The notes below the pieces were generated by a model, which saw nothing but the letters and a program-made list of their open reading frames with translations, did no database searches and was not told the origin of the DNA. A program made the position numbers and the translations under genes. A stretch of DNA of 64,000 bases from Austropuccinia psidii (taxonomy: Eukaryota; Basidiomycota; Pucciniomycetes; Pucciniales; Sphaerophragmiaceae), in NCBI GenBank assembly GCA_023105745.1, contig JALGQZ010000011.1:25997975-26061974 (forward strand). The letters run 5' to 3'. Each line of letters begins with the position of its first letter. The stretch's first letter is position 1. Shown one piece after another: positions 1 through 12,115 of this stretch.

Positions 1-1655
1 TGGTCTTCATCAGATTGTTCTCTGATGGCATTACCCATAGAGTCCAATTCATGATCCTCTGTGGGGGATTACTCCTCTGGGACATTCTCAATGGCATAGA
101 CTTTCTTCTTTGCCTTTGGACAGTTATTGGCATAATGGTCTGTTGAACCATAATTGTGGCAAGAACTTTTCTTCTTAGCCACTTCTTCCACCCTTTCTCT
201 GGGTTTATCTTTGAGTTCCACCCTGAAAGGTTGTTTCTCTTTGAAACCACTGCTTTTATATGGGGAATATTTCCCTATATTTTTTCTTTTCCTTATATCT
301 TGTAAGGTATTTGCAATGTAATCTAGAGTTCAATTTTGGTTGCAGCTGCATTTTACTGCATGCTCTAGTTCTTCTGGCATTTGTGTCAGGAGTTTGTGAT
401 TCCTCATCTGAATATTCATTTGAGGATCAATGGCTTTAAGTATTTTAGACTGTCTGAGACACCAATCATATGGACCTTTGTCCACAGAGTACTTGTAATT
501 TTCAAATGACATGGTATTCTGCCATATATAAGTACCATTTCAGTACTTTTGGATGATTTGACTCTTCGACCATGGCCAGTTTCTTCTGCCATGGATTTCT
601 TTCATCTCTGTGTACCAAATACTAGCATGTCCTTTGAATGCTGTGTTGAGTCTAGCAGTAATCCAGTAGTCTGGTATGCTTGGTACATCAATGAAGAGTC
701 CATCAATATAATCAATGAGCTCCATGTGATCATATTCTTCTGTTCCAGAGAATTTGGGCCAGCATGAGGCCTCTTGAAGCTGTTTTAATGCTTCCTTCTC
801 AGAATAAGACATATTTTCTCCATCCTGGTATTGAGATGGAGATCTTGCCTTATTCGCCAATATTGAATCTGGTTTGATGTCCTCTTGGTGATATGGATTC
901 TCCATAACTTGGCCTTGTGGTTGGGGCTTCATGTTGTGGTAGACATTTAGAAGTTTGTTTATGTCTTGATCCAGACAATCCCTGTGCCTTTTGCTGTGTT
1001 TTTTTTCTTCAAAGACTTGATTCAGTCTTTTATTGGTCTCTTCAGAGGCTTTTCTCAATTGAGAATGTCCCTCTTGAAGAGTTTTGACAATTTTGTCCAT
1101 GGAGGCTGTTAATATTTTCATCATCTAATGGCTTTCTTGGAGTTCTGCAAACTGCTTTTGAGTTTTCTCAGCAAATTGGGACATTTGTAATCATAGTGCA
1201 TCACTGTTTAAGTTACTCTCAGGTGAAACAACATTATGTTCAATCTGAGTGGGGTTAATATTTCTATTAATGGGGCTACTGATTCTAGAGGTATGTGAAA
1301 CTATTTCTTGTTCTTGTGTACTTCTTTAACCAAGTCCAACAGCTTCTGGATCATTGGGTCTGACTCTTTCTGCCTTTGGTTGAAAGAGGTCTTGTTTTTT
1401 CCCTTGTATCCTTGTCTTCTCCTGGAAGCTACCTGGGATTATGAAGAATGGTGACTCTTGGCTACTGATCTTCTGGTTCCTGAATGGTGTGAAGCCACTG
1501 GAGAGCTGGTTTGGCCTAGTCCTTGTGAGCCTGAAGGAATCTGAGTATTCCCTGTCTGGGTCACCTATTCTTCTATTGCTTGGATAGTGGCTTGATTCTT
1601 CCTTATCCTGTTTGCCCTCACCTCCAGGAGTCTGAATTGTCTGGTGGGATTCCAA
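1..1655 (-). pseudogene. gag: Gag of element B1, long frame (capsid and zinc-knuckle part), degenerate
   Basis: On the minus strand one frame, broken by stops, carries a basic coiled-coil-like stretch (about 1124-960), then the motif WPKFSGTEEYDHMELI (about 760-715), which matches the capsid start in elements A1, A2 and E, then capsid pieces down to position 330. A zinc knuckle follows at 161-120. It reads C-x2-Y-x4-H-x4-C, so the second zinc ligand is Tyr instead of Cys. An in-frame stop comes soon after. Gag normally forms the cytoplasmic virus-like particle and packages the RNA. This copy is broken and probably inactive. The assignment to a retrotransposon Gag is secure; the exact start is not, because the frame is interrupted upstream of 1655. 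Confidence 0.75.
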
Positions 1656-2266
1656 CCTTTGGTGATTACCATAAGGTCTTTGAAGTCTATCTCTTTAAGA
1701 AATATCTTCTGGCAACTTGTTCCAAGTTCTGCCCAGTGGGATGCTAGGTTGAACCTCTTTTTGTCCATGCTCTATTGAAAAGGTCTTTGAGGAGTTGGTG
1801 GAGCTGAAGAACTTGATCCATATCCCTCCAGTCCTCTGGTATGAGTTTTCTGTTGAATCGGAATGTGAATGGCAGAGTGGGTATTATTTCCCTCAATGTC
1901 TTGCCATCCACCACTGTGTCTAAGGTGTCCTCCTCTAGGTCTTCTGGTTCTGGAAAAGCCTTCTCTGTCCTCTGTCTGGTTCCTTTGGAAGCCAAGGTTT
2001 CTGAGTTATACAGGTGACATTCCAGAGTTTGCAAGCAGTCAACAACTTAATGTTCTTAGGGTATTACCTTTGACTGTGACCTGTAAAAATTTGCTGTCTA
2101 CTGCTTTTGGAAATTTGCCTTTAGAGGTTACAACTGGGTTAATGATTGTAATATTCCCTGTACAAGTGGTTAAGGTTGGTTTAACTTGTATTGATGCAGA
2201 GTTTTGTGGCTTTCTATTCCTCTGAGTGGCAATTAGTGTCCAATCTGGCTGTGATAAGGACTTCAC
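1565..2266 (-). pseudogene. ORF1-type accessory frame of element B1, overlapping the Gag frame
   Basis: Pieces at 2266-2039, 2034-1744 and 1768-1565 form a second reading frame upstream of and overlapping Gag. The first and last pieces share a frame; the middle one is displaced, so the copy carries two frameshifts. The last piece holds a basic/aromatic stretch ending in KGWNP, recalling NGWHP in ORF1 of A1 and NGWNP in the same frame of E. Its part HWAELGTSCQKIFLKEI resembles HYKELAESIQKIPLKEI in element B2 (12116-12463). Function is unknown to me. It lies in the same frame relation to Gag in families A, B and E, which argues that it is a real protein rather than a shadow. Confidence 0.55.
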
Positions 2267-2952
2267 TGTGCCTCTTTCATTCTCCCTTTCTGCCCTCTGG
2301 TTCTGAGGTTGTCACTGGTCTTTTGGCCTGTGATTGGGTCTCAAGTGAGATGTAGTTTTCTTACACTGAATCAGACAGGAAAAGAGGGCTTAATTTCAGT
2401 TAAGACTTCTTAAATGGCTGTTTGCATGTCTAATAATGGCCTCTGGGAAGTATATTTCTATATTATGCCCTTGTATTATGACAGTTCAATTTAAATTAAC
2501 AATTACACGTCAGAAATACAGTTTATGGATATCTGGTACACTATTTGTATACCAGTATCTCACAGATTAACTTGTAATTAGAAAGTATAATTAAAACAGT
2601 GGTTCAATACAGGGCAATTGAAATTATCAATAAACCCACACACACCTCTAATATTGTTGGTTTTACAGCAAGAGGTGTCTTTTTTAATTGAAAAATGGAC
2701 AGTATCAATGGATTAAAGTGCTTAAATATGTAAAACACACCAAAAGTGATTAAACTATGCAACAAGGCAATAAAAACAAGAAAACCACAGTGGTATATAG
2801 CATACACCACTCAAAAAATAAATATAAGAGATGTATCATAATTAATTTTTTGATGAAATTATGCCTAAAAAAAGAAACAAAATGTCAGAAATAAAATAAT
2901 AATATGGAAATACTCAATTTTATGCGTGAAAAGGTCCAAAAAAATCCACAAA
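2267..2952 (-). other. Leader (5' untranslated region) of element B1
   Basis: AT-rich stretch between the PBS-like motif and the first protein-coding piece on the minus strand. No open frame worth calling is seen. In A1 and A2 the equivalent segment carries predicted introns; here I cannot point to a convincing donor and acceptor pair. Confidence 0.5.
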
Positions 2953-2972
2953 ACCTGGCCAAGCCCCCAAAA
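2953..2972 (-). promoter_or_regulatory. Primer-binding-site-like motif of element B1
   Basis: Directly after the LTR 3' end the minus strand reads TTTTGGGGGCTTGGCCAGG. The same motif with one change follows the LTR at 13683, and a TGGGGGCCCAGCC version follows the family A LTRs. A TGG two or three bases after an LTR is the usual place for minus-strand primer tRNA pairing. The tRNA itself was not identified. Confidence 0.65.
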
Positions 2973-4409
2973 TGTCAGGTTGAGTCTATAATAAATCTTA
3001 TTAATAACTATTCAAAACCTTTAAATATGTCTGTGACATGGTGAAAATAGTATAAAAAGTTTATTTCAGTAATAATAAAGTCTTAATAAAAGAATATTCA
3101 GGGCTTTACTATTGAGAAATAGTGGTGGTGAGCGTGTTGAAAGCCCTGGGTGCAGCTTTACCTGCTGTTTTACAATAATAAAGACTACAATACTTAAAAT
3201 TAGAAGTATACCTGATTATTTTCCAATATTATAACTGTTTTTGACAGATGTATTACGTAGGAATTCAAGAACAGGATGAGGAAACCTTTTCTGGTGGAAA
3301 AAAGGTACCTTCTTATCCCAAAATTGGCTGAAAAAGGCTTATAGACCTTTCCACATAGAGTAAGTGAAGATTTTTTACTTCCAAGGACTGGCTTTTGGCT
3401 TTAACAAGCACTTTGTAACCTTTATTAGGCTCAGATATGGTTTTGAAACCACATCTGGGCAGTTTTCACCAATACAGGGTGGAAACTTCCATCTGGGGAC
3501 CACATAGCCCTCTTCTGATGTGTATGACACGTAGAATGCTGTACAGAGCCTGTAAAGAACCCCAGTATTAACCAAAATATGAGGTATTGAGATATAAACA
3601 GGATTCCTTGTCTTTTTGACACCTCATAATCATAGTTATGGGAGAATATCCCACAGTAAGGCTGTTTTGGTTCAACTGTGGGATTTTGACCTTAAAACTG
3701 CCATACCTCTATCAGTTCTTGAGATATAAAGCTCAAAATTGGTTCATTGTGTAGCCCTGGATGTGTTCTAAACAATGGTACCTCATTTGATATGGCTATC
3801 ATGAAATATGGTGAAGTTATGCCATGTACAAGATTTTTTGTACATATGTATGATTTACTTGAAATCTGTATGGGGCTTGTTTGTCCCATAACCTTTGTTC
3901 TAGATGATATATGAGAAAATCAATGGTACCATAGGGTAACCCTGATTGTGATCCTTCCAAAAAGACCCCACTTTAGGTTTCTTACACTAAAACTGTAGAA
4001 GTTAGATGAGAGGTGAATATTTCATTCACCCTTATTTGACCTTATTTTGGTTATAACTTCTGTAATTCTGGTGCTAGCTAAATTTGGCTTGTACCATTGG
4101 GTAGCCCTGACTTAGAGCTTTATTTAGAATACTCATTTGATGGGGTTAAACCTCTTCCTCTGGATTTCAGGTGAGAGGTGATAAATAAGGTTTATGCTCA
4201 GAAAAAGCTTTGAGAAGGAATAAATTTGTTATTCCTTGTACTATGATGGTGGGACTTGTATATTTAGAAAGAGGTTAATTTCCTCTTTCTTTTAATACAT
4301 TTTTAGCTTATTTGGCTCAGCTCCTTTTTTTGGTAGTATCTTGGCTCTACCATTGGTTTATGGTATTTGTCTCTCATCCTTGTGCTCTGGGTTTGAGTCA
4401 CAGGCTGAA
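2973..4409 (-). repeat. LTR of family B (5' LTR of B1), about 1.44 kb
   Basis: Plus-strand left end TGTCAGGTTGAGTC and right end GAGTCACAGGCTGA; the final CA has mutated to AA. The two ends are inverted copies of each other, as in other family B LTRs (13683-15222, 57676-59115). A PBS-like motif abuts the 2973 side, so the LTR points to the minus strand. It contains the hairpin-like palindrome centred near 3447 that is present in every B LTR here. It lies directly beside the inverted B LTR at about 4430-5950. Confidence 0.85.
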
Positions 4410-4429
4410 AAAAACTAATAAAGGTAACA

Positions 4430-5950
4430 TAAGGCCACAAAAGGAAATAAAGAACCCAGAAAAGCTAATATGTAAGTGTGATAATCTTTGATAGGAAGGA
4501 CTACCCTTTCAGAAAGTACCATTCTTATTACCAAACAACAAGAATTGGCCAAGTTATTAAGGTCACAAATTTTTTCTGAGCATAAAACTTAATATTCACC
4601 TCTAATCTAAAATACAGAGATTGGACAAAAGACCCACCAAATGGGGTCTTATATTGAATCTCTAAAAAAGGGCTATCCAGTGGTAAAATCCTCAATATTC
4701 TAGCACCAATGGATTATAAAATACCAGAAAAATAATATTAGGGTAACTTTAAAAGATAACAATATTTTTTTCACCTCTAATATAGCTTTCACAATTTTGA
4801 TGAGAGACCTTAAGAATCAAATATATTCTACAAGGTATATATCAGTGCTACACAAAAATGTTACTGTTCTCCCTGTATTCTACACTTCTCAGAAGTTATT
4901 GGCATTTTTCTCACAAGAATAAGAAAAATGCTAATCTAAAATAATGTAAAAACCTTTGAGCTTGTATAGCTTTGAGATACTTAATCCAAAGTGGTTCAAA
5001 AGTCCAGCAATCTCTTAGAGCTCCTTTGTGAATAAAAGTAAAGATAATTTTGGGCCATTCATTTCAAGAAATAATATAGGTATTCATAATTCAAGGCTAT
5101 AATCTGACAACAAGTTTTCCTGTGGGATAATATCCCATTTAGTTAAGTTATTAGGGGTAAAAGTTGTCAAAAGAATGTTTATCAGATGATTACTCATAAT
5201 AAAGACTGTATTATCCTACTCCAAGATTTCTTGAGTGGTAATGTGGGAATTCATTACATAAAATTGAATTATGAGGTGTCAAACCCCCAATTGATGTTTT
5301 CATGTTTACCCCTCATACCTTGGGTAATACAGGTCACCCAGGAATGATTTTTACCTCATTAGACACATCCTGGCTTGTATAATACGCCTGAAAATTCTAT
5401 TGGTTAAATGTTCTCACCTCTTGTGGGTGCAAAAGACTGAGATGTGGTTCTGAAACCACTTTTGGGAGCTTATACTGGTGCTTCTGGCTGTATTGAACCA
5501 CAAAACAACCTCCTGAGTGAAAATATTTACTCTATCAACATGGTAAGAGGTTATCCACCTCTTTCCACCATGATTTGAGGTAAAAGGAGGCTTCCCCCCT
5601 AGGAAAAACAACCCCTCATCTTGTAAACTTAATCTTACATTGTTATACTTCCTGAAACAGAAGTAACCCTTAGAGTATATCAAGATATAGCTATAATATT
5701 GATCATTGTAGTTTTTATTATAAGAGTTGAGTTGATAAGAGCTGCAACCTGGGCTTTCAGAAGACTCATAACCACTATTTTAAGCATTAGAAACTTCTGA
5801 GTTTTTATTATTGATCCATTTATACTTGCCATTCTCATAGTTAAAGCTTGTAATTACTATCTTATAGCTTCTTCATATACTCATCCTAACACAGAAGGTC
5901 AAGAAAATAATTATTATGATAGTTAAGCCACCTGATTCAGAAGGATGACA
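4430..5950 (+). repeat. Older family B LTR in inverted orientation
   Basis: The reverse complement of this stretch can be followed against B1 and B4. Shared blocks include the segment around 4575-4625 (TGAGCATAAA then TTCACCTCTAAT), the block near 4675 matching TGGATAGCCCT on the opposite strand, the palindrome near 5460, and AAAAGGAGGC near 5582. The right end is GGATGACA at 5943-5950, matching the conserved LTR end. Divergence is clearly higher than among the other copies. No PBS or PPT is seen beside it, so it is probably an old solo LTR. The left boundary is uncertain by about 20 bp. Confidence 0.65.
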
Positions 5951-8127
5951 GTTTGTGAGCTCGGGAAATTCTATGTGAAAGATACATGCAGAGGTATGTT
6001 TATGATAAAGCTACAATGAGGAATTGTGAACTTCTGTTTAAAAGCTATAACCATTTCCCTTTTTGTGTATGGAAAGCATTTTTACAAACTTTTAAATATG
6101 CTAAGTAATTCTTAATTAGATCTATTATATCTCTTATTTATTGATAATGAATTTATCATAAAACTATACTCAAAGATATCCTTTTCAAATATTCTCATAT
6201 TTAAATCAAAAAGAAATGGAACCTTGTTTCAGACCTCTTTAGAAACTCCAAGATAGCTGATATAGCTGGTGCACAGAATGACAAAGGCAATAGAAAATAG
6301 GTAGATAATCATGATAAAAATACATATTCTTATTTAATTTAATTTTTCAATAAAATAGTAAAGCTGTTTATAATATAAATGGAAGGAATAATCCTTCTCC
6401 ATAAATGTTAGAAGGTGCATCAAAGGTCTAAAAATATTTCAATTTTATTCTCAACCCTGGTAATAATTCTGAGATATTATTTCAGATGATTTAAGCCGCA
6501 GATTTGGGGATATATAATGATACTCACTTGGTTAAAAGATATTAAGTATTTCACATGAATCTTTTTGTTTACTAAAGCAAGAAAATATACTTGTAACTTG
6601 AAACATCAAAAATTGAATGAAATTTGCTTCTAGGGGAGAAATAGAATTTTTCTTACAAAAATATATAAATAAAAGTCATGGGTTTCCATTGTTTTTTCTA
6701 TTTGGAAGGATTTAGATATTCTTTGACATGCACTGTAAGCCTTGAGGTATATTTTACATACCCAAATTGGGAACAGTTAATATTAAAACAAATTATGAAC
6801 TATGCATAACTCATAGGTCATGCACATATCCAAAATTTCTCATTTTTTATTTAAAAAAAGATGAATAAACTTTTTGTCAGTATGTAAATCCATGGATGCC
6901 ACACAAAATTGCACCTAGGGAAGCTCCATAGAGGGAAAAATCTGGAATTAACTCTATGAGGTGGAAATATGGCAAACAATTCAACTCTATGTCATCAATT
7001 GCACTTAAAAGAATTCTAAATATTTTGTGTTTCTCAACTTAATGCCAAAAGAATGAGAGTGTGAGAAATCCAATGTTACACATACACCAAGAATAGTGTT
7101 ATGCATGTTTTTGGCACTTAATTTCAAAGGATTCTTACATACAGAATTAATACACCCATATATAGTGGATATCAGTGTTGAAGCATGAATTAGTATTTTT
7201 GATGTGGAAACAGCTAAGGGGGACAAAAGAAATCAAAGAGAGCCAGGGAGCCCAACTTATGAGTCCTCTGAGGCATGGATAGCACTGAAGCTTGAATCCA
7301 TGGCTGATGATGGACTAGTGAGTATACTAAAATGTTTGTGGGAACTTGGTTACCAATTCAAAGTCCCATTAAAGAATAAGAAAATAGCAAATAAGCTGCT
7401 ATTTTGATGTGACAAGTAGGTAATGAGAAACTCTGACTCCTGTAACCATGTCAATTACTATTCATTTTTTATGAATTAGCCTTGAAAGGGTAATTGAAGC
7501 CTTTTTTGGACTAGTATCCATGCATTTACCTCATGGAAACCAGCTATTAATTTGGTATTTGAAATTCTATGTAGAAATAGGGTAGAAACTTCAAACATTC
7601 ATTAAAAATACAACTCTTAATTAATTTTCTCTGAAAAATTAAGAAACAATGGAGAAGAGATAATAAATATAAAAACCAAAGAATTATGAATTACCAAGTC
7701 AAATTAAAAGTTTTACTTACAGTCCATTTTTGTTAATTCCATGTGAAACACTAAATCTTCAAAAATTCACAGAAAATACAATCTAAGATGAAATTTCAAA
7801 TAACATTGATACCATTGAGAAATTGATTATTGCTTTGAAATAAAAGAAGATTGACAGTTTTCAATCCTTTATTTCTTAACCATAAATGGGTTGGTAGTCA
7901 TGTAAAATGACTTAATGAGGTAATTATGATAATCTTACCTGACAACAGGTGACATAACCAATTACCCAAAGAGAATTAATGGCTTCTCACTCATTGGGTT
8001 TGATTTTTACTCCATGGAATGCATCTGTGAGCTGTTTTTGACTTATAAGAGGCCTTTTCTTGCTGTTTTTTCCAAATCCTCTTATTGTTCAATCATACCA
8101 TTAGTATGAAAAAGTAAGTATTAGTTA
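5951..8127. other. AT-rich stretch without recognisable content
   Basis: About 2.2 kb with only short chance-length open frames (for example 7204-7407) that show no domain or composition typical of a protein. I recognise no LTR end, PBS, PPT or Gag/Pol remnant. It may be the original target DNA or a very old transposon remnant. Confidence 0.4.
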
Positions 8128-9852
8128 TGTAAGATGTGGATATGAAACTTTCATTAAAAATCAAGTACTTTTCCTGCTCTCAAGATTTGTATAGAATAAA
8201 ATATGATTAAAAATAGTAAAATTTAATCTTCTTAAGAGAAACCATGCCAAATTTGTTTATTTCAACTTTTTTGGTATAAAACAATAGTATCATAAAGATT
8301 TATTGTTTTACCAACAATAAAACCATATCCAAAAATACTCTAAAAGAGATATCTAAGGCTACAAAAGAAATTTCCTCAAGAGGATTTCAATTGTAGTAAT
8401 TATGAGAAGAACTGCAGGAAATTAATATAAGAAAAAATTTCTTTAAGAAGATTATTAAAGAGAAAAAATACTCAAAAGGGACCAGAGTGAATTTGGAAAC
8501 AAGGTGAAATAGCTAACAGTGATGAAAGATGGTTTGATCCTCTTTTGGGGTGCTTCAAGAGTGAAAATGATTATAAGACTTAAAAAAAATTATCTTAATG
8601 ATTTTTCATGTGGTAAAAGGCTTAAAATGATATAAAAGTGGAAAGGATTACAACATGAAGTGAAAAGTGGGGAAAAGAAGACATTTTTTTATAGCCACAA
8701 ATTTTATTACTTCAAAAGTAAAACTTACTCTTTTCAGTCGTGAGAAACACTCTGACAATAGAAAAGGCAATTATAGCATCATTGAACCATTGTTTGGATG
8801 AAAAAAGGGCTTGCTTGAGCCATTTTAGCACCTCAACCAGCCATTTGTATAGCAATACCTGGTTTCAACCCTTCAAAACATGCCAGAACCAGTTACAACT
8901 GTTTTTACTAAGATTGTTTTAGCTTAAAGGTAGTTTTCCCCTTGTGGCAACAGTTAAAGGTGCCCTGGTTGGTATCAAAACCTGACAATCAATTGAGTCA
9001 CAGACCCTTAAACTCAGTTTCAGGCACAAAGTGATGAAGGTTTGTGTTAATATTTACATCCCACACCTTTCAGAAAGGAATATGGGGGAGTCTGGCACCC
9101 TTGGAGCCAAGATTCCTGTTCCCCCCAGAATTAATCTTTCCAATTTATTATTTTATTAATTACTCATCATGTATAATACTTGCAATTTGCGTATTTAATT
9201 AAATTGAGTTCTTACAGTACACAGCTGCAGTAATTAATACCCCATATTTAAATCAAATTTAACTTATGTAATACATGCACACATTTTGACATTTCAATTG
9301 AAAATACTTCATTTCCTCATAGCTTCTAAACTACACACCACACCTCAATTTGAACACAAAAGCTGATGGTTAACACCACATGTGGTGTAAATTGAATTAA
9401 GGCTTTGAGGGCTATAAATTTTCATACAGAAAATATTAAAAGCCTAATTTAAGCTTATTTAGAGTTGAGTTACAGGAATTTCACCCAGAGGTGACCCCAC
9501 CTTATTTTTTATGAGGAATCCAAAGGTGAAAGAGTTTTCATAAGTTTATTTATTGGATTAAAAGTTATAATAATTCATATTTTGATTTTTTCCAAAAATA
9601 GTTTTGTTTTAATATTTTTGTTGAAAATTTCTTTTTACTTGATTTTTTCAAGCAAAAGTGTGTTTTCACAATTTTTAATTTCAATGTAGTTTTAATTTTA
9701 TATTAAAAGAGAATTTTTAAATTTGTATATAAAGTTTATTTATATATATATTTTTTTTTGTAAAATTATAAATAAATTCATTTATTTTTAATTATAAGAT
9801 AATTTGTTATTTTTGATCTTGTGGGTATATAAAAATACCTTTAAGGCTGACA
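8128..9852 (-). repeat. 3' LTR of element A3 (family A-like, 1.73 kb)
   Basis: Minus-strand start TGTCAGCCTTAAAGGTAT corresponds to TGTGAGCCTTAGAGGTAA of A1. Its end is the reverse complement of TGTAAGATGTGGATATGAAA (8128 onward), matching the A1 end CATATCCACACCTTACA. Internal landmarks are kept: the ACACCACATGTGGTGT palindrome (9373-9388), a TATA-like GGCTATAAAA near 8690, and the block near 8330-8280. No PBS follows it, which fits a 3' LTR. Confidence 0.85.
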
Positions 9853-9864
9853 TTCCCTCCCCCT
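9853..9864 (-). promoter_or_regulatory. Polypurine tract of element A3
   Basis: Minus strand reads AGGGGGAGGGAA immediately before the LTR start, identical to the tract of A1 (27279-27290) and A2 (54592-54603). It primes plus-strand DNA synthesis in LTR elements. Confidence 0.8.
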
Positions 9865-9894
9865 GAAAAATGAATATTACTTTGTAATATTGTT

Positions 9895-11373
9895 ATTTAC
9901 AGTGTTTCTGAACCTTCTGAGAAGTTTGGTAGCTTCAGGTATGTCTTTTTATGCTAAAAATCCATCTTCAAAAATTGGGTCACTGTACCTGCAAAGGTAC
10001 TCCCTTACTTTGTTAGTTCTAAATTTCCTTTTTTCAAGAGCTTTGGTAGCTTTCTTAAAGCCAGATGATTCAACAGGAGGCATATTCTGTGGAAAATTAT
10101 TCCTTAAGGGGAAGTTTTCAGCATCACCAGCATTGTAAGGCTTCATCAAGCTTACTGGAAATTTAGGATGCTTATTACTAAGTTCCCTGAATACATCTAC
10201 TTCAACAGAATTTTCTCCATGGAGGGCCTTAATCACAAAGTTTACTGCAAAGGAGTCTTTTATATTTTTGCATCCCTTGATTATATTGAAGTTGGTGATA
10301 GATAAAAGCACTAAATTCCCTACCTTGAAATCTAGATTAGCATGTGTTTTGTCCTATTTGTCTTTGGCTTATGCAAATGAGTCTTTCATTCATCTCACTG
10401 CATGCATCCTAGCTTTTTCTATAATTCCTTTGAAGCTAGCATCCATAGGATGTATCTCAACCAAATCTTTCCTCAAGGAATCTTGGGGTAGTCTGGTATT
10501 CCATCCTTTCTCTAGAATAGCAGGATTTTGATTGGTACTACTATGAATAGATTTTTTATATTCTAATTCCAGTGCAGGTAGAAGGATAAACCAATCATGG
10601 GTGAATCAATTACAATTGTTGAACCCTAGGCCATACGTACAAAGTCTTGTGAACATTTCTTCCAAAGCTTGGATCATTCTTTCACCTAGACCATTGGTTT
10701 ATGGGTGGTAAGCTGTAGAGAAGGCTAAGCTTTCTCCAAATAATTGATGAAGGTTTGTCCATAGTCCTGAGGTGAATTTGGGATCCCTGTCACTTATCAT
10801 GTTTGTGAATATGCCATCCATGATAATACTCTATTCCATATCAAAAAAGCTGTATCCATGGCTGTATTCTCTTTGTGAAATGGAAAAAAGATTGGAGTTT
10901 TACTGAAGCTGTCAACAATCACTAGGCAGGAATCATAGCTTCTATCACACCCTGGTAGTAGGCCGGTTACCCAATACATATGGAAAATTTCAAACGGTCT
11001 ACTTGGTTCTTGGATTTTGATCATATTTCCAAGTCTTTTGCATGTGGATTTGTTTGCCTTATGACATATGTCACAGGTTTTGCAATATTCTACAACATTG
11101 TTTTTCCACATTGGCCATTACATGCAGGTCTTGATTTTCTCCCTTGTTCTGTCTTCACATAAGTGTCCTGAGAAGGGGCTTTAATAGTATTCTTTCAATA
11201 AAAGATTGATTGAGGACCTTTCTACCACTGTAATTACACAATTCTCTTTGCTAAAATGGTATATTATGCCATCAAGTAAATGAAATATTCCTTCATCATA
11301 TTATTTCTTCCATAATTAATCCAACGAATTTATTCATGAGTTACCTTTAGAGTACTTAGTAAGAAATTGTCAT
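9895..11373 (-). pseudogene. Integrase of element A3, degenerate
   Basis: The minus strand encodes, in order, the RNase H-integrase linker, a zinc-binding domain (…CKTCDICHKANK, near 11080), the catalytic core start, and the C-terminal DNA-binding/chromodomain-like tail (REYLCRYSDP, near 9980). The first catalytic Asp is replaced: HMYWVTGL near 10980 where A2 has HMDWVTGL. Stops and frameshifts break the frame in several places. The C-terminal part (10311-9949) still has 120 open codons and aligns with 54.0-54.5 kb of A2. Confidence 0.8.
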
Positions 11374-11546
11374 TGTCAGGATGAGTCTATGAAGAAGCTG
11401 TGATATGACTATTTAAAACTTAAACTATGAATTTGAAATGGTGTATTATGATAGAAAAGATTATAGAAAGAATATTAAGGTCTTTACTATAGAAAAATAG
11501 TGGTGGTGAGCACTATTGAAAACCCTGGGGGTGGCTTTGCCAATTG
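11374..11546 (-). repeat. Truncated family B LTR (terminal 170 bp)
   Basis: Plus strand begins TGTCAGGATGAGTCTATG and follows the family B LTR through the block TAGTGGTGGTGAGC (near 11500) and an equivalent of CCCTGGGTGCAG. Similarity stops near 11546, where Gag coding of B2 begins. The left side abuts integrase-linker sequence of A3. Confidence 0.75.
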
Positions 11547-11930
11547 GTATTACCTATCCCTTTTTCAGTAATTTTGCTCCTCTAAGACTTGATATAGTCT
11601 TCTTTTGGTATCTTCTGAGGCTTTATACAATTTAGTATAGTCCTCTTGAAGAGTATGAATAGTTTTGGTTTGTAAGGTATAAACCTCTTGTAACCTTGAA
11701 ATAATTTCATGGAGTCTTTCAAACTTTTTTTGAGTTTGTTCTACAAATTGGGAAAATTGTAACCATAGAGTATTACTACTTATGGTACTCTCAGGTATCA
11801 CAACATTGTGTTTCATCTGAGTGGAGATATCATTCCTTATCATAGGGCTGCTAGGTGCATTAGAAGTATTTACAACTTTTTGTTGTTTCTTTGTAATTCT
11901 TGCAACAGGTCCAACAATTTATGGATCATA
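11547..11930 (-). pseudogene. gag: N-terminal Gag fragment of element B2 (coiled-coil part)
   Basis: The frame at 11843-11565 encodes a heptad-like coiled coil (for example LQFSQFVEQTQKKFERLHEI) that matches the B1 segment at about 1240-1000. It ends at a stop after LEEQNY, and similarity to B1 continues only a few codons before the LTR fragment. Capsid and zinc knuckle are lost by the deletion. Immediately upstream the ORF1-type frame ends in TAA in the +1 frame relative to Gag. Confidence 0.7.
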
Positions 11931-12115
11931 GGATCTGACTCTTTCAGCCGCTGGTTGAAAGAAGGCTAGCTCTTGCCTTATGATCCTCTTCCTCTCCTGG
12001 ATTGGAAAGTATAGTGACTCTTGGTCACTGATCTGCTGGTGCCTGAGTGGTGTGAAGCCACTAGGGAGTCTGGTTGGGTTACCAGTCCTCATGAGCCTGA
12101 AAGGGTTAGAGTGTG

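Larger units (their letters stand above)
1..4409 (-). mobile_element. Family B Ty3/Gypsy-type element B1 (5' part; runs out of the window at the left)
   Basis: Read on the minus strand the order is LTR (4409-2973), PBS-like motif (2972-2953), non-coding leader, an overlapping accessory frame, then Gag with a zinc knuckle, reaching the window edge before any protease or polymerase. This order fixes the orientation and shows that the LTR is the 5' LTR. Gag is interrupted by several stops and at least one frameshift, so this is a decayed copy. Family membership rests on the LTR, which is repeated at 13683, 17694 and 57676, and on Gag similarity to the fragment at 11.5-12.5 kb. The remaining body and the 3' LTR cannot be seen. 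Confidence 0.8.
8128..11373 (-). mobile_element. Element A3: 3' half of a minus-strand family A-like retrotransposon
   Basis: On the minus strand: end of the RNase H-integrase linker (11373), integrase, polypurine tract (9864-9853), then the 3' LTR (9852-8128). Protein and LTR resemble A1 and A2 but are more diverged. The 5' half is missing: at 11374 the sequence changes abruptly to the end of a family B LTR. The integrase is broken, so the copy is dead. Confidence 0.8.

Noticed and set aside
7204..7407. 67-codon open frame as a host gene
   Set aside because: Short, no domain, no conserved counterpart, and overlapped by other short frames in AT-rich DNA.
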